Of a stretch of 64,000 bases of DNA, positions 25,376-33,818 are shown one piece after another (positions within the stretch are counted from its first letter, which is position 1; each line of letters opens with the position of its first letter). The translations under genes and the position numbers were made by a program. The notes under the pieces are model-generated. The model was given only the letters and a program-made list of their open reading frames with translations. It did not search any database and was not told the origin of the DNA. Source of the stretch: Pseudarthrobacter sp. (GTDB taxonomy: Bacteria; Actinomycetota; Actinomycetes; Actinomycetales; Micrococcaceae); the NCBI GenBank assembly GCA_031178005.1, contig JAPSJV010000003.1, forward strand, positions 62,001-126,000, read 5' to 3'.

Positions 25376-27148
25376 ATGGGTCAAAGTGGCGCTGGCAAAC
25401 CCTTTCGACATAGTAGTTCGAGCGATGCCGAATTGATCCAGCAGGTCAGGGACGGTGAGGCCGACGCTTTCGAGCATCTCTACGCACGGCACCATCAGGT
25501 GGCTCTCAACGTCGCACTGGGGCACGCGGACATCCTGAGCGATGCCGAGGACACTGTTTCCGAGGCCTTCGCCGCCGTACTGCAGTCGCTGCAGGCCGGC
25601 AAAGGACCAGACGAATTTTTCCGTGCCTACCTGTTGACCACCGTGACCCGGATGGCCCACCGGACCAACCGGAATGCATCCCGGGTACGCCCCACGGACA
25701 GCGATGCTGACATCGACTCTGCTGTTCTGGATCCCGATCCTGCGGTCCAGGGGTTTGAAGCCGCCGCCGTGACCCAGGCATTCGGAGCCCTGCCCGAGCG
25801 CTGGCAGACGGTGCTTTGGTATCTGGACGTCGAACGCCAGAAGCCCGCAGCGGTAGCGCCGCTGCTGGGGCTCTCCGCAAATGCTGTGTCGGCACTGGCC
25901 TTGCGGGCGCGGAACGCTTTGCGGCGGAACTACCTGCAGAACCACATTGAGACCCAGGACGAAGCATGCCGCCCGTACTCTGAACGGCTGGGCGGCTACG
26001 CAGTCAACAATCTGTCCGCCCGCGACAAAGCGCAGGTTCAGGAACACCTGGATGGCTGCCTCAAATGCCAGGCCCTCCTCCTGGAGCTCACCGAACTTCA
26101 TTCATCCATGCGTGTGGTGCTGATTCCGCTGGTCACCGGCCTGTCGGCGTCGTTCTTCACCAGTACGGCAACGTGGGCACTGCCGGCGGCCTCCGGCGGG
26201 TTGTTCGGGCATCTTTTCTGGTTCCTCGGGAAGCCCGGCTCCTCGAGTCCGCAGGCGGTCACCGTATCCGTTGCCGCAGCGTCGGTCGCCGTGGTGGTTG
26301 GTGGCGGCATCGCTGCTGTGACCATATGGTCAGGGGGCGCTGGGGACCCGTCCGTTGCCGGGCCCTCTGTGGAGATTTCTGAGATGCCCGCGGCCGCTCC
26401 TGCCGCCCAGCCTGCTCCCGATCCTGCCCCCGAGCCCGCGCCGGAGGATATTCCCACGGTCATCCTGTCCCAGCCGGAATTCGTCCCATCCCCCACGCCA
26501 ACGTCCAAAGCCGTGCCCGCAGCCCCGGCGCCTGCTCCCGCGCCTGCTCCCGCGCCCGCCCCCGTTGTCACCCCCGCCCCGGTTGTCACCCCCACGCCGA
26601 TTTCCACGGTGACGCCGACGCCGACGCCCACCCCGACCCCCACACCAACGGCGACACCCACCCCGAGCCCTACGCCGACGCCGACTCCCACGCCCACCCC
26701 GACCCCCACACCAACGGCGACACCCACCCCGAGCCCTACGCCGACGCCGACTCCCACGCCCACCCCGACCCCCACACCCACGCCTACTCCAACGGCGGCG
26801 CCGGTCACAGCAACCTCCAATGTCAGCTCCGTGGGTAACTTCAGGGCAGTCACCATCCACTACACCGTTACGGAGGAACTGCCGAACGGTGCGCAGATTG
26901 TGTTCAGCGGCCAGGAGGTCAGCGGCGTAAACCCGAGTGGCGTCCTGCCGCCTGCGGGGTGGACATGTTCCAGGGATGCGAGCACAGCCGATTCAGAATC
27001 CATGGTGTGCGAAACAACCAACCCCGTTCGCGGCGACTTCTGGTTCGCCCTTAATCCCAAGGTGGACAACAATGCTGCCAACCCCAGCTTGACGGCAACC
27101 TTCACTGCCAGCGGCATCGCTCCCTACGTCCTGACCGTGAATCTCTAA
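25376..27148 (+). CDS. Sigma-70-family (ECF) factor fused to zinc-finger, membrane helix, Pro/Thr stalk and C-terminal domain
   Basis: 590 residues from ATG 25376 (GAGG 7 bases upstream; GTG 25364 is an alternative). Residues ~18-85 are sigma region 2 ('LIQQVRDGEADAFEHLYARH'); ~133-185 region 4 ('AFGALPERWQTVLWYLDVE', 'LLGLSANAVSALALRARNAL'). Residues 198-231 form an anti-sigma-type zinc finger with C198, H224, C228, C231. A hydrophobic stretch near 246-262 and a clear helix at ~295-318 suggest membrane anchoring. Residues ~340-485 are Pro/Ala/Thr rich with (PT)n, and ~490-590 form a beta-rich C-terminal domain. Fused sigma factors with zinc finger and membrane extensions are known in actinobacteria (ECF52/53-like groups); exact group not determined. 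Likely a one-protein envelope sensor. Confidence 0.85.
   Translation: MGQSGAGKPFRHSSSSDAELIQQVRDGEADAFEHLYARHHQVALNVALGHADILSDAEDTVSEAFAAVLQSLQAGKGPDEFFRAYLLTTVTRMAHRTNRNASRVRPTDSDADIDSAVLDPDPAVQGFEAAAVTQAFGALPERWQTVLWYLDVERQKPAAVAPLLGLSANAVSALALRARNALRRNYLQNHIETQDEACRPYSERLGGYAVNNLSARDKAQVQEHLDGCLKCQALLLELTELHSSMRVVLIPLVTGLSASFFTSTATWALPAASGGLFGHLFWFLGKPGSSSPQAVTVSVAAASVAVVVGGGIAAVTIWSGGAGDPSVAGPSVEISEMPAAAPAAQPAPDPAPEPAPEDIPTVILSQPEFVPSPTPTSKAVPAAPAPAPAPAPAPAPVVTPAPVVTPTPISTVTPTPTPTPTPTPTATPTPSPTPTPTPTPTPTPTPTATPTPSPTPTPTPTPTPTPTPTPTPTAAPVTATSNVSSVGNFRAVTIHYTVTEELPNGAQIVFSGQEVSGVNPSGVLPPAGWTCSRDASTADSESMVCETTNPVRGDFWFALNPKVDNNAANPSLTATFTASGIAPYVLTVNL
26635..26766 (+). repeat. Two identical 66-bp tandem repeats coding for Pro-Thr stalk
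   Basis: 26635-26700 and 26701-26766 are identical 66-base units, followed by a partial third copy starting GACCCCCACACC at 26767. Each encodes 22 residues of alternating Pro-Thr with Ala and Ser substitutions at fixed places. The unit length is a multiple of three, so gain or loss of a copy keeps frame. Confidence 0.9.
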
Positions 27149-27240
27149 ATTTTTCCAGAAAGTGCCACAAACCGGCGTCACGATGCCACGGCAGGATGCA
27201 CTCCTGAACGTAGACATCTTGACGAACCAGGGGTTGTTCC

Positions 27241-28167
27241 ATGGAAAAGATCGAAGGCATCCTGTTCCAGGACGGGTCCATCGCGGCGCCGGGCGCCGGA
27301 CAACCTGCAGCCGGGCTGCGGGTAAACGGCATCAGGGCCGGCGGCGTCCACCTGCTGGAAACCCGTGCCGCCGGGTCCACTCAGCCCCGGGTCCTGGTCC
27401 CGCACGGGGACCTTGTTGTGGGCTGGGCCTACAAAGGCGAAACCCGGCTGGAGTTTGACGACGGCGAACCGGTGTTGGTGCCGGCCGGACAGCCCTTCTA
27501 CGCCAGCACCTTCAAGGACAACACGGCCAGCGTCATCGCCTGGGACAACGACGCCTCCGGGATGCTGCTCCGGCTCCCGTACTCCGACGTCTTTGTAGGG
27601 ATGCCCAGCCCCGCCCTTCCTTGTGGGGCAGTGGCACGGGCTGCGTCGTTGATGGAACCGGCCAAGGCATTCCTGGAAGCATCGGTCTCATCGGAGACGG
27701 CGCCCAACCCCATAGCCTCCTACACAGTGGAACGGCTGACGGTGGAAATGCTGGTGGCCATCTTCCTGGAGGTAGGCGGCCACGCCGGCCTGTCGGATGG
27801 ACGTGACCCCAACAGCCTGGACCAGGCGCTGGCAGTTATCCGCTCGCAGGCCAAGGATCCAGAGTTGGACCCCGCGCTCCTGGCCAGGATCATGGGCCTC
27901 TCACTGCGGAGCCTGCACCGTGAGTTCCAATCGAACGAACTGTCCGTTGCAGCCACCATCCGCAAACAAAGGGTGGCCAACGCACGCGCCCTCATGGAAC
28001 GCCCGGGCCAGGCGTCCCAGCCGCTGGATCGGATCGCCACCGGGGCTGGTTTCTCTTCCGTGGTGACCATGACCCGGGCCTTCCTGGCCAGCGGACTGGA
28101 AACCCCTGCCAAATTCCGGCGGGCGCTGTTGAAGGAGGACCGCATCAGGCGGATGTCCTACGCGTAG
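27241..28167 (+). CDS. AraC-family transcriptional regulator
   Basis: 308 residues, ATG 27241 after AGGGG. The N-terminal ~170 residues form an AraC-binding-like (cupin-type) sensor domain ('GWAYKGETRLEFDDGEPVLV'). The C-terminal ~100 residues carry both HTH motifs: 'LLARIMGLSLRSLHREFQ' and 'LDRIATGAGFSSVVTMTRAF'. The target is not visible; no metabolic gene is adjacent in the same direction. A GCGTCACGA motif shared with the sigma promoter region lies 58 bp upstream, so it might belong to the sigma regulon (inference). Confidence 0.85.
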   Translation: MEKIEGILFQDGSIAAPGAGQPAAGLRVNGIRAGGVHLLETRAAGSTQPRVLVPHGDLVVGWAYKGETRLEFDDGEPVLVPAGQPFYASTFKDNTASVIAWDNDASGMLLRLPYSDVFVGMPSPALPCGAVARAASLMEPAKAFLEASVSSETAPNPIASYTVERLTVEMLVAIFLEVGGHAGLSDGRDPNSLDQALAVIRSQAKDPELDPALLARIMGLSLRSLHREFQSNELSVAATIRKQRVANARALMERPGQASQPLDRIATGAGFSSVVTMTRAFLASGLETPAKFRRALLKEDRIRRMSYA

Positions 28168-28179
28168 GCGCGGATCGCG

Positions 28180-28731
28180 TCAGTTGCCCAGGATCAGCTG
28201 GTGCAGCATATGGTCCTGCCATTTGCCGGCGATCCGGAGGTACTCCGGGGCCACTCCGATTTCCGTAAAGCCCAGGCGTGCCAGCACCTTCCGCGACGCT
28301 GTGTTGTGCAGCAGGGTAGAGGCCTGGACACGATGCAGGCCCATCTTGCGGGCCGATTCCGCTGCAAAAGACACCGCCGCTGTGCACAAGCCCTTGCCCG
28401 TGTAGTCCTTATCCACCCAATACCCCAGGTCGCCGCTGAGGAAGGGTCCCCGGATGATCCCGGTGAGGGTTACGGCACCCACGACGACGTCGCCGTCGAA
28501 CAGTCCCCACGGCACCTCGGTGCCGTCCAGCAGCCGCTGGAGCTTCCCGGCGATCAACGCTCCCTGGCGTTTGGCCGTGAAGAACTCCTCCGGCCGGACA
28601 GGCTCCCAAGGCGCCAGGTGCTCGCGGTTCCGAATGTAGGCGGCGGCCACGGCCTCGGCGTCGTCAATACTGAAAGGCCGCATGGTGACGTTTTCCTGCA
28701 GTTCCGATGACAGCTGGACGGTCTCAGACAT
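28180..28731 (-). CDS. GNAT N-acetyltransferase, RimJ/RimL type
   Basis: 183 residues from ATG 28731. RimJ/RimL-like GNAT fold: 'VTMRPFSIDDAEAVAAAYIR', 'LGYWVDKDYTGKGLCTAAVS' containing the acetyl-CoA-binding motif A region, and 'NTASRKVLARLGFTEIG'. This group acetylates protein N-termini, antibiotics or amino acids. The ends converge with the AraC gene. Substrate unknown. Confidence 0.87.
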   Translation of the reverse strand: MSETVQLSSELQENVTMRPFSIDDAEAVAAAYIRNREHLAPWEPVRPEEFFTAKRQGALIAGKLQRLLDGTEVPWGLFDGDVVVGAVTLTGIIRGPFLSGDLGYWVDKDYTGKGLCTAAVSFAAESARKMGLHRVQASTLLHNTASRKVLARLGFTEIGVAPEYLRIAGKWQDHMLHQLILGN

Positions 28732-28789
28732 GGTGTCCCTTCTCTTGGTCGTTTCCCAGTCTAAGGACCGCTGGCGTTGATACGCTTCC

Positions 28790-29467
28790 TTACCCGCTGA
28801 CCAGCTGGAGGTCCCCAAGAGCCGCCAGCTTTCCCGCGAAAGGTCCTGCCGCAGAGGTGAGCTCGGCTTCGGCGGACTGGCGTGTGGCCTCGACGTCGCC
28901 GTTGAGCACGGTGGGGGCAAACCGGACATGCGTGGCGTCCTGGATCCCCACAAACTCAAGCCAGTCCGCAAAAAAGGTGCTGCTGAAGTCGGAACCAAAG
29001 GCCGCCGGTACCCCCGGGGCGTAGACGCCGCTGGTGTGGATGGCGATGGCCTGCTTGCCTTCCATCAGGCCCCGGTAGCCCGTTTCCGGGTCAAAACCGA
29101 AACTCCAGCCCGGCTGGGTGATGATGTCTATCCACTGCTTCAGGGCGTACGGAACGCCTGCATTCCACATGGGGATGTTGAAGACGTAGGCATCGGCGGC
29201 GGCGAACTGGTCAAATACGGCCCGCGCGGACTCCCACGCCGTGATCTGCTCCGGCGTCTGGGACTGCCCCGAAAAGACCGCCATCTTCGCCGCCGCTGCG
29301 GTACGGCCGAAAGCCGGCAGCGCGCCGTCGTCGAACAGGTTCAAAGTCTCCAGTTCAAAACTCCCGGAACCCGCACCCTGGACCGTATCCAGGAAGTGCC
29401 GGGCCAGCTGGAGGGAACCGCTGTGGGCGTACCGGGGCGAAGAGTTGACGTGCAGGATGGAGGGCAT
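28790..29467 (-). CDS. FMN-dependent NADH-azoreductase / NAD(P)H quinone oxidoreductase
   Basis: 225 residues from ATG 29467. Flavodoxin-like fold: 'LHVNSSPRYAHSGSLQLARH' binds FMN phosphate, 'YVFNIPMWNAGVPYALKQWI' and 'QPGWSFGFDPETGYRGLMEGK' are AzoR family motifs. It reduces quinones or azo compounds using NADH. Divergent from an HxlR regulator, the common arrangement for quinone/electrophile-responsive control. Confidence 0.87.
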   Translation of the reverse strand: MPSILHVNSSPRYAHSGSLQLARHFLDTVQGAGSGSFELETLNLFDDGALPAFGRTAAAAKMAVFSGQSQTPEQITAWESARAVFDQFAAADAYVFNIPMWNAGVPYALKQWIDIITQPGWSFGFDPETGYRGLMEGKQAIAIHTSGVYAPGVPAAFGSDFSSTFFADWLEFVGIQDATHVRFAPTVLNGDVEATRQSAEAELTSAAGPFAGKLAALGDLQLVSG

Positions 29468-29542
29468 GGGATTCCTTTCAAGACCGTGCGGCACTTTGCC
29501 GCCTCATCGATCCTGATGCAGGCGGCGGGCCTGCGTAAGAGC

Positions 29543-29556
29543 GCACTAATTTGTGC
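29543..29556. promoter_or_regulatory. Candidate HxlR operator between azoreductase and regulator
   Basis: GCACTAATTTGTGC is symmetric except for one position pair around an AATT centre. It lies in the 175-bp divergent region between the azoreductase and HxlR genes, where HxlR-type regulators usually bind. Confidence 0.45.
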
Positions 29557-29642
29557 CTGGGGTACCTGAAAGTGCCTCCGTGGAGAGTTGGCCTCTGCCG
29601 AAAGTAAGCTGGGCTCCACAACAAACATCGGATGGGCGGACA

Positions 29643-30050
29643 ATGACACTCACGGCTGAACAGAAACGCCAGGCGGTGCAAAAGCAGTACAACGCGTCGC
29701 TGGAACTCTGCCCGGCACGCCAGCTTCTTGAAGCAATCAGCAGCAAGTGGGTGACACTGGTCATGCTGGCATTGGAGGAGGGGCAGCTGCGGCACAGCGA
29801 CCTCCGTCGGATGATCCCGGGTGCCAGCCAGAAGATGCTGACGTCCACGCTGCGCTCGCTGGAACGTGACGGCCTGGTCTCCCGGCACGTCACGGTATCC
29901 GTTCCCGTCCGCACAGATTACGAACTCACAGCCCGCGGCCGTTCCCTCCTGCGGATTGTCTTTGAGATGAAGGACTGGGCCGAGCAGAACATGGATGGTG
30001 TTGCGGCCTCCCGCCTGGAACACGACACGAACCGGTACCTGCATGTCTGA
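29643..30050 (+). CDS. HxlR-family winged-helix regulator
   Basis: 135 residues from ATG 29643. HxlR signature 'CPARQLLEAISSKWVTLVM' with an N-terminal Cys that in relatives senses electrophiles or disulfide stress, then 'LRRMIPGASQKMLTSTLRSLERDGLVSR'-type recognition helix and wing (residues ~58-85). Divergent from azoreductase; the downstream Nudix gene overlaps its last 8 bases. Confidence 0.88.
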   Translation: MTLTAEQKRQAVQKQYNASLELCPARQLLEAISSKWVTLVMLALEEGQLRHSDLRRMIPGASQKMLTSTLRSLERDGLVSRHVTVSVPVRTDYELTARGRSLLRIVFEMKDWAEQNMDGVAASRLEHDTNRYLHV

Positions 30051-30603
30051 TCTGCTGGCTTCGGCGCTTTCCGAGTTATCCAAACCGCATTACGACGACG
30101 GCGATCCCGGCCAGGAGGCGACGCGGCGCCTTATCCAGGACTACGTGGAGACGCATCACGAGGATGCACTTTTCCGCTCACCGCTAGGCACGCACGTGAC
30201 GGCCAGCTGCTTTGTGTTTAATGGGGACCGCTCCCACATCCTCTTGAGCCTGCACCGGAAGGGCCGGTTCTGGGTCCAGTTTGGCGGCCACCTGGAAGCC
30301 AGTGACGGCACCCTTTATCAGGCTGGGCTGCGGGAACTGCGCGAGGAATCCGGGGTGCACGTCGCGGCACTGGACACCACGGGAATCGTGGAGTTCGACG
30401 TCCACGACCTTTCCGGGGCTTTCGGGTCCTGCCGGACACACCTTGACGTAGGCTTCGTGGCAACTGTCCCGATGGACGCCCGCCTGGGCATCAGTCCGGA
30501 AAGCGACGACCTGGGGTGGTGGCCGGTTGCAGCTTTGCCGGCAAATGCTGCGTGGGGACTGGAGCGGCGCATAGCCCGGGCGCTGGCGGTTGTAGGCGGC
30601 TAG
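30043..30603 (+). CDS. NUDIX hydrolase
   Basis: 186 residues from ATG 30043, overlapping the HxlR stop by 8 bp, so translationally coupled. The Nudix helix reads 'RELREESGV' and is preceded by 'GGHLEASDG'. Compared with the consensus G-x5-E-x7-REUxEExGU, the first G and E are shifted, but the RELREESG metal-binding core is intact. Such enzymes hydrolyse nucleoside diphosphate derivatives; substrate unknown. Confidence 0.85.
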   Translation: MSDLLASALSELSKPHYDDGDPGQEATRRLIQDYVETHHEDALFRSPLGTHVTASCFVFNGDRSHILLSLHRKGRFWVQFGGHLEASDGTLYQAGLRELREESGVHVAALDTTGIVEFDVHDLSGAFGSCRTHLDVGFVATVPMDARLGISPESDDLGWWPVAALPANAAWGLERRIARALAVVGG

Positions 30604-30631
30604 GCTCCTAGGTCCCGGAGTGATTGCTTAA

Positions 30632-30661
30632 TGCACTAATAGTGCAATATGCTGCACTAAT
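30632..30661. promoter_or_regulatory. Triple half-site operator at the XRE-cupin start
   Basis: TGCACTA-A-TAGTGCA (30632-30646) is a perfect inverted repeat. TGCACTAAT recurs as a direct repeat at 30653-30661, 21 bp (two helical turns) from the first and running into the ATG at 30660. This suggests autoregulation by the XRE-cupin protein. Confidence 0.6.
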
Positions 30662-31265
30662 GGATGAGAGTACAACAGCCCTGGCGTCGGCCATCGGTGG
30701 GCGCGTCAAGCAGGAACGCCAATCCCGGGGCTGGACCCTGGACCAGCTGGCGGAAGCCACCGGCGTCAGCCGCCGCATGGTGGTCAACGTCGAGCAAGGA
30801 ACCACCAACCCCAGCGTTGGCACCCTGCTCCGGATCAGTGACGCGCTCGGCGTGGGCCTTCCCGCGCTGGTCGAAACCCCACGGCCCAAGCCGGTCAAGG
30901 TGACCCGCAGCGGCGAGGGCGCTGCTTTGTGGACCTCGGCGGCCGGCGGCCGCGGCGTGCTGGTGGCCGGAACGCAGTCCCCGGATGTCCTGGAACTCTG
31001 GGACTGGACGCTGGGCGCGGGCGACGGGCACGCCAGTGAGGCACACGCCGCCGGCACCAAGGAACTGCTCCAGGTCCACTCCGGATCCGTCACGATTTCC
31101 GTGGCCGACGAAACATTCGTCCTCGAGGCCGGCGACGCCGTTTCCTTCCCTGGCGACGCCGCCCACTCCTACACAAACCCCGGCATCGAAACAGCTCGGT
31201 TTTCGCTGGCCGTCTTTGAACCCGGCGTGGGCACCGGCCACCGATCGGCGGCCGGCGATGCGTGA
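30660..31265 (+). CDS. XRE-family regulator with C-terminal cupin
   Basis: 201 residues from ATG 30660. HTH at residues ~12-65 ('TLDQLAEATGVSRRMVVNVEQG'), cupin at ~115-190 ('LLQVHSGSVTISVADETFVL', 'AGDAVSFPGDAAHSY'). HTH-cupin proteins are small-molecule-responsive regulators. The next two genes (B3/4 protein, EamA transporter) overlap or nearly abut it, so this looks like a regulator of an amino-acid export group with autoregulation through the repeats at 30632-30661. Confidence 0.88.
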   Translation: MDESTTALASAIGGRVKQERQSRGWTLDQLAEATGVSRRMVVNVEQGTTNPSVGTLLRISDALGVGLPALVETPRPKPVKVTRSGEGAALWTSAAGGRGVLVAGTQSPDVLELWDWTLGAGDGHASEAHAAGTKELLQVHSGSVTISVADETFVLEAGDAVSFPGDAAHSYTNPGIETARFSLAVFEPGVGTGHRSAAGDA

Positions 31266-31995
31266 GCTGGATGAACTTCAGGAGTTCCTGGACCGTGGCT
31301 CGGTACACGCTGACGTATTCGCGTTGCGGCCTGACTACCGTGCCGTCCTGCTTGCCGTTGACGGGCTGGTTCCCGGCCCCAGCGATGACGCCGGCGAAAG
31401 CCTGTTGCGGGAGGCCGAGGCCTCAGCCCGATCAGCTCTTGCGGGGCGGGCGGTGGAGGAAGTGCCGCACGTTGCTGCGTGGCGGGACGCCTACAAGGCT
31501 TTCGGTGCCAAGCCGCAGCGCACGCGGAACAGCCTGGAAGCGCTCCTGCGCCGCGCGGAAGCCGGCCTGCCCCGGGTCAACAGGCTCACGGACATTTACA
31601 ACGCCATCTCCGTCCTGCACCATATCCCGTTGGGCGGTGAAGATTTGTCAGGCTATGCCGGCCCGCCGCGGCTTATCCGTGCTGCTGGCAGCGAACCGTT
31701 TGATACGGTCGCCGGCGGTGAAGACGTGGTGGAGCGCCCCGACGCCGGTGAGGTGGTCTGGTGCGATGACGACGGAGTGACCTGCCGGCGTTGGAACTGG
31801 CGCCAGGGACGCCGCACCCGCTTGCACGATGACTCGGCCGCCGCGCTGTTCATCCTGGACGCGCTGGAACCCATGACTGATGACGCGCTGCACGCCGCCG
31901 TCGGAAATCTTTCCGCCGAGCTGGCCCGGCTGGGACCTGATGTCCGCATCGCCAGCCGGTTTATCAGTGCCGCTACCGCCACCGAAGGAAGCTGA
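31258..31995 (+). CDS. B3/B4 (PheRS-beta-like) tRNA-binding domain protein
   Basis: 245 residues from ATG 31258, overlapping the previous gene by 8 bp. Stand-alone B3/B4 domain related to the phenylalanyl-tRNA synthetase beta subunit ('PRVNRLTDIYNAISVLHHIP', 'FKAFGAKPQRTRNSLEALLR'-like segment 'YKAFGAKPQRTRNSLE'). Stand-alone members may act in editing mischarged tRNA; not proven. Linked here with a regulator and an EamA exporter. Confidence 0.83.
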   Translation: MRELDELQEFLDRGSVHADVFALRPDYRAVLLAVDGLVPGPSDDAGESLLREAEASARSALAGRAVEEVPHVAAWRDAYKAFGAKPQRTRNSLEALLRRAEAGLPRVNRLTDIYNAISVLHHIPLGGEDLSGYAGPPRLIRAAGSEPFDTVAGGEDVVERPDAGEVVWCDDDGVTCRRWNWRQGRRTRLHDDSAAALFILDALEPMTDDALHAAVGNLSAELARLGPDVRIASRFISAATATEGS

Positions 31996-31996
31996 C

Positions 31997-32887
31997 ATGT
32001 TCAAAGTCCCCGTACCCCCATGGGGCCTTGCAGTGACGGCAATCCTGTCGGTCCAGCTGGGCTCGGCCCTCTCCGTAGATCTGATTTCCATTGTTGGGCC
32101 GGCCGGAACGGCGTGGCTGCGCCTGACCATGGGCGCCATCATCCTGCTGATTTTTGTCCGCCCGCCGCTGCGTTCCATCCGCCGTCGCGATGTCCCGGCA
32201 CTTCTTGGCCTGGGCGTTACCACCGGGCTGATCACCGTCGGGTTCCTGGCGGCGATCGAGCACATCCCGCTGGGAACCGCCGTCGCGATTGAATTCCTGG
32301 GCCCGCTCACCGTGGCTGCCCTGCGAAGCCACAGCCGGCAGATGCTGGTCTGGCCCGCCGTCGCGCTCGTCGGTGTGGTCCTCCTGACCCAGCCCTGGCA
32401 GGGCACGGTCAACCTCACGGGCATCCTGTTCGCGGCGCTTTCCGGCACCGGGTGGGCGTTCTACATCCTGCTGACACAGCGGGTCGGCGACCGGTTCAGC
32501 GGAATCGGTTCCCTGTCGCTGACCATCCCGATAGCCGCCGTGACAGCCGGAATCATCGGCGTCCCCCAGGCTGTGGGACACCTTGACCTCGGGATCCTCG
32601 CTGCCGCTGCGGGGCTGGCCGTCCTGTTGCCGGTGCTGCCGTTTGCCTTGGAAATGCTGGCTCTGCGCCGGATGACGCCCACGGCCTTCGGGACGCTGAT
32701 GGCACTGGAGCCGGCCGTCGGGGTCCTCCTGGGCCTGCTCATCCTGCACCAGCAGCCCTCCGCCATCCAGGTGGCCGGGATCCTGCTGGTGGTCCTGGCC
32801 GGTGCCGCTGCGCAACGCGGAGGCCAACGACGGCGGCCCACACCCCAGGTGCCTGCCAGTCCCGAGGACCTGAAGCTCATCAGCTAG
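31997..32887 (+). CDS. EamA/DMT-family transporter (RhtA-like exporter)
   Basis: 296 residues from ATG 31997, one base after the B3/4 gene. Ten hydrophobic segments arranged as two EamA repeats; 'IEHIPLGTAVAIEFLGPLTV' and 'MTPTAFGTLMALEPAVGVLL' are typical RhtA-type positions. Probably exports amino acids or related metabolites. Expressed with the HTH-cupin and B3/4 genes. Confidence 0.87.
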   Translation: MFKVPVPPWGLAVTAILSVQLGSALSVDLISIVGPAGTAWLRLTMGAIILLIFVRPPLRSIRRRDVPALLGLGVTTGLITVGFLAAIEHIPLGTAVAIEFLGPLTVAALRSHSRQMLVWPAVALVGVVLLTQPWQGTVNLTGILFAALSGTGWAFYILLTQRVGDRFSGIGSLSLTIPIAAVTAGIIGVPQAVGHLDLGILAAAAGLAVLLPVLPFALEMLALRRMTPTAFGTLMALEPAVGVLLGLLILHQQPSAIQVAGILLVVLAGAAAQRGGQRRRPTPQVPASPEDLKLIS

Positions 32888-32921
32888 TTGCCGACCCCGT
32901 TTCTTCACGCAAGGAATTCCG

Positions 32922-33818
32922 ATGTTCACTGGCCTCAGTGCCTTCCCCCTCACACCCCTGCAGAACGACGCTGTGGATGAGGCCGCCTTCATCGGCCTGA
33001 TCGAACGCCTCACGGAAGCAAAGGTCGATTCGATCACCGCACTCGGCTCCACGGGTTCTTACGCCTACCTGAACACTTCGGAACGAAGGCGGGTGGCGGA
33101 GTTGGCTGTTGAGCATGCGGGCGGGACGCCGGTGTTTGTTGGCATCGGCGCGTTGCGGACCTCGGATGTCCTGACGAATGCCGCCAACGCGGAGGAGGCC
33201 GGAGTTTCGGGGCTTTTGCTCGCGCCGATGACGTACCAGCCGCTTACCGACGACGACGTATTCAAGCTTTTCCGCACCGTCACCGAGCAGTCGCCGCTGG
33301 CAGTGATCGTGTACGACAACCCCGGAACGACGCACTTCACCTTCAGCACGGAACTGTACGGACGGATCGCGGCGCTGCCACGGATCGCCTCCATCAAGAT
33401 CCCAGGCGTTCCGGCGGATCCGGAGCAGGCGCGGGCCCGGGTGCAGGAAATCCGGGACGTTGTCCCAGCGAACGTGACCATCGGCGTCTCCGGTGATGCC
33501 AAAGCGGCAGCAGGCCTGGCCGCAGGATGCGACGCCTGGTACTCAGTGATCGGCGGAACACTCCCTGCGCTGGCCTTGCAGATCACCCGCGCTGCCCAGG
33601 AGGGCAGGTTCTCCGACGCGCTCGTTGAATCCGGGCGCCTGGACCCGCTGTGGCAGCTGTTTGTGGAGTGTGGCGGGAGCCTGCGGGTTGTTGCCGCCAT
33701 CGCTGAACACCTGAACCTGGCGCCGCGGGCGTGCCTCCCGCTGCCCATCCAGGGGTTGACCCCGGACCAGCGGAAGCGGGTTGGCGAGGTAACGGATGCG
33801 CTGGGCCTCGGAGGATAA
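32922..33818 (+). CDS. DapA-family (dihydrodipicolinate synthase-like) lyase
   Basis: 298 residues, TIM-barrel of the DHDPS/N-acetylneuraminate lyase family. Visible motifs: 'ITALGSTGSYAYLNTSER' (binding loop), 'VIVYDNPGTTHF' with the catalytic Tyr, and 'RIASIKIPG' with the Schiff-base Lys. Since dapA proper is usually in the dapAB context, this is more likely a paralogue acting on another 2-keto acid. The MFS gene overlaps its end by 23 bp. Confidence 0.85.
   Translation: MFTGLSAFPLTPLQNDAVDEAAFIGLIERLTEAKVDSITALGSTGSYAYLNTSERRRVAELAVEHAGGTPVFVGIGALRTSDVLTNAANAEEAGVSGLLLAPMTYQPLTDDDVFKLFRTVTEQSPLAVIVYDNPGTTHFTFSTELYGRIAALPRIASIKIPGVPADPEQARARVQEIRDVVPANVTIGVSGDAKAAAGLAAGCDAWYSVIGGTLPALALQITRAAQEGRFSDALVESGRLDPLWQLFVECGGSLRVVAAIAEHLNLAPRACLPLPIQGLTPDQRKRVGEVTDALGLGG

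Noticed and set aside
26635..26790. CRISPR-like tandem repeats
   Set aside because: Repeats are contiguous without spacers and lie in frame inside a coding gene.
26098..26856. Gly-Val repeat protein on the minus strand
   Set aside because: It is the complement of the Pro/Thr repeat; no start context, no function expected.
31973..33052. 359-residue minus-strand frame
   Set aside because: Antisense to the EamA transporter; translation low-complexity Gln/Gly/Arg-rich.
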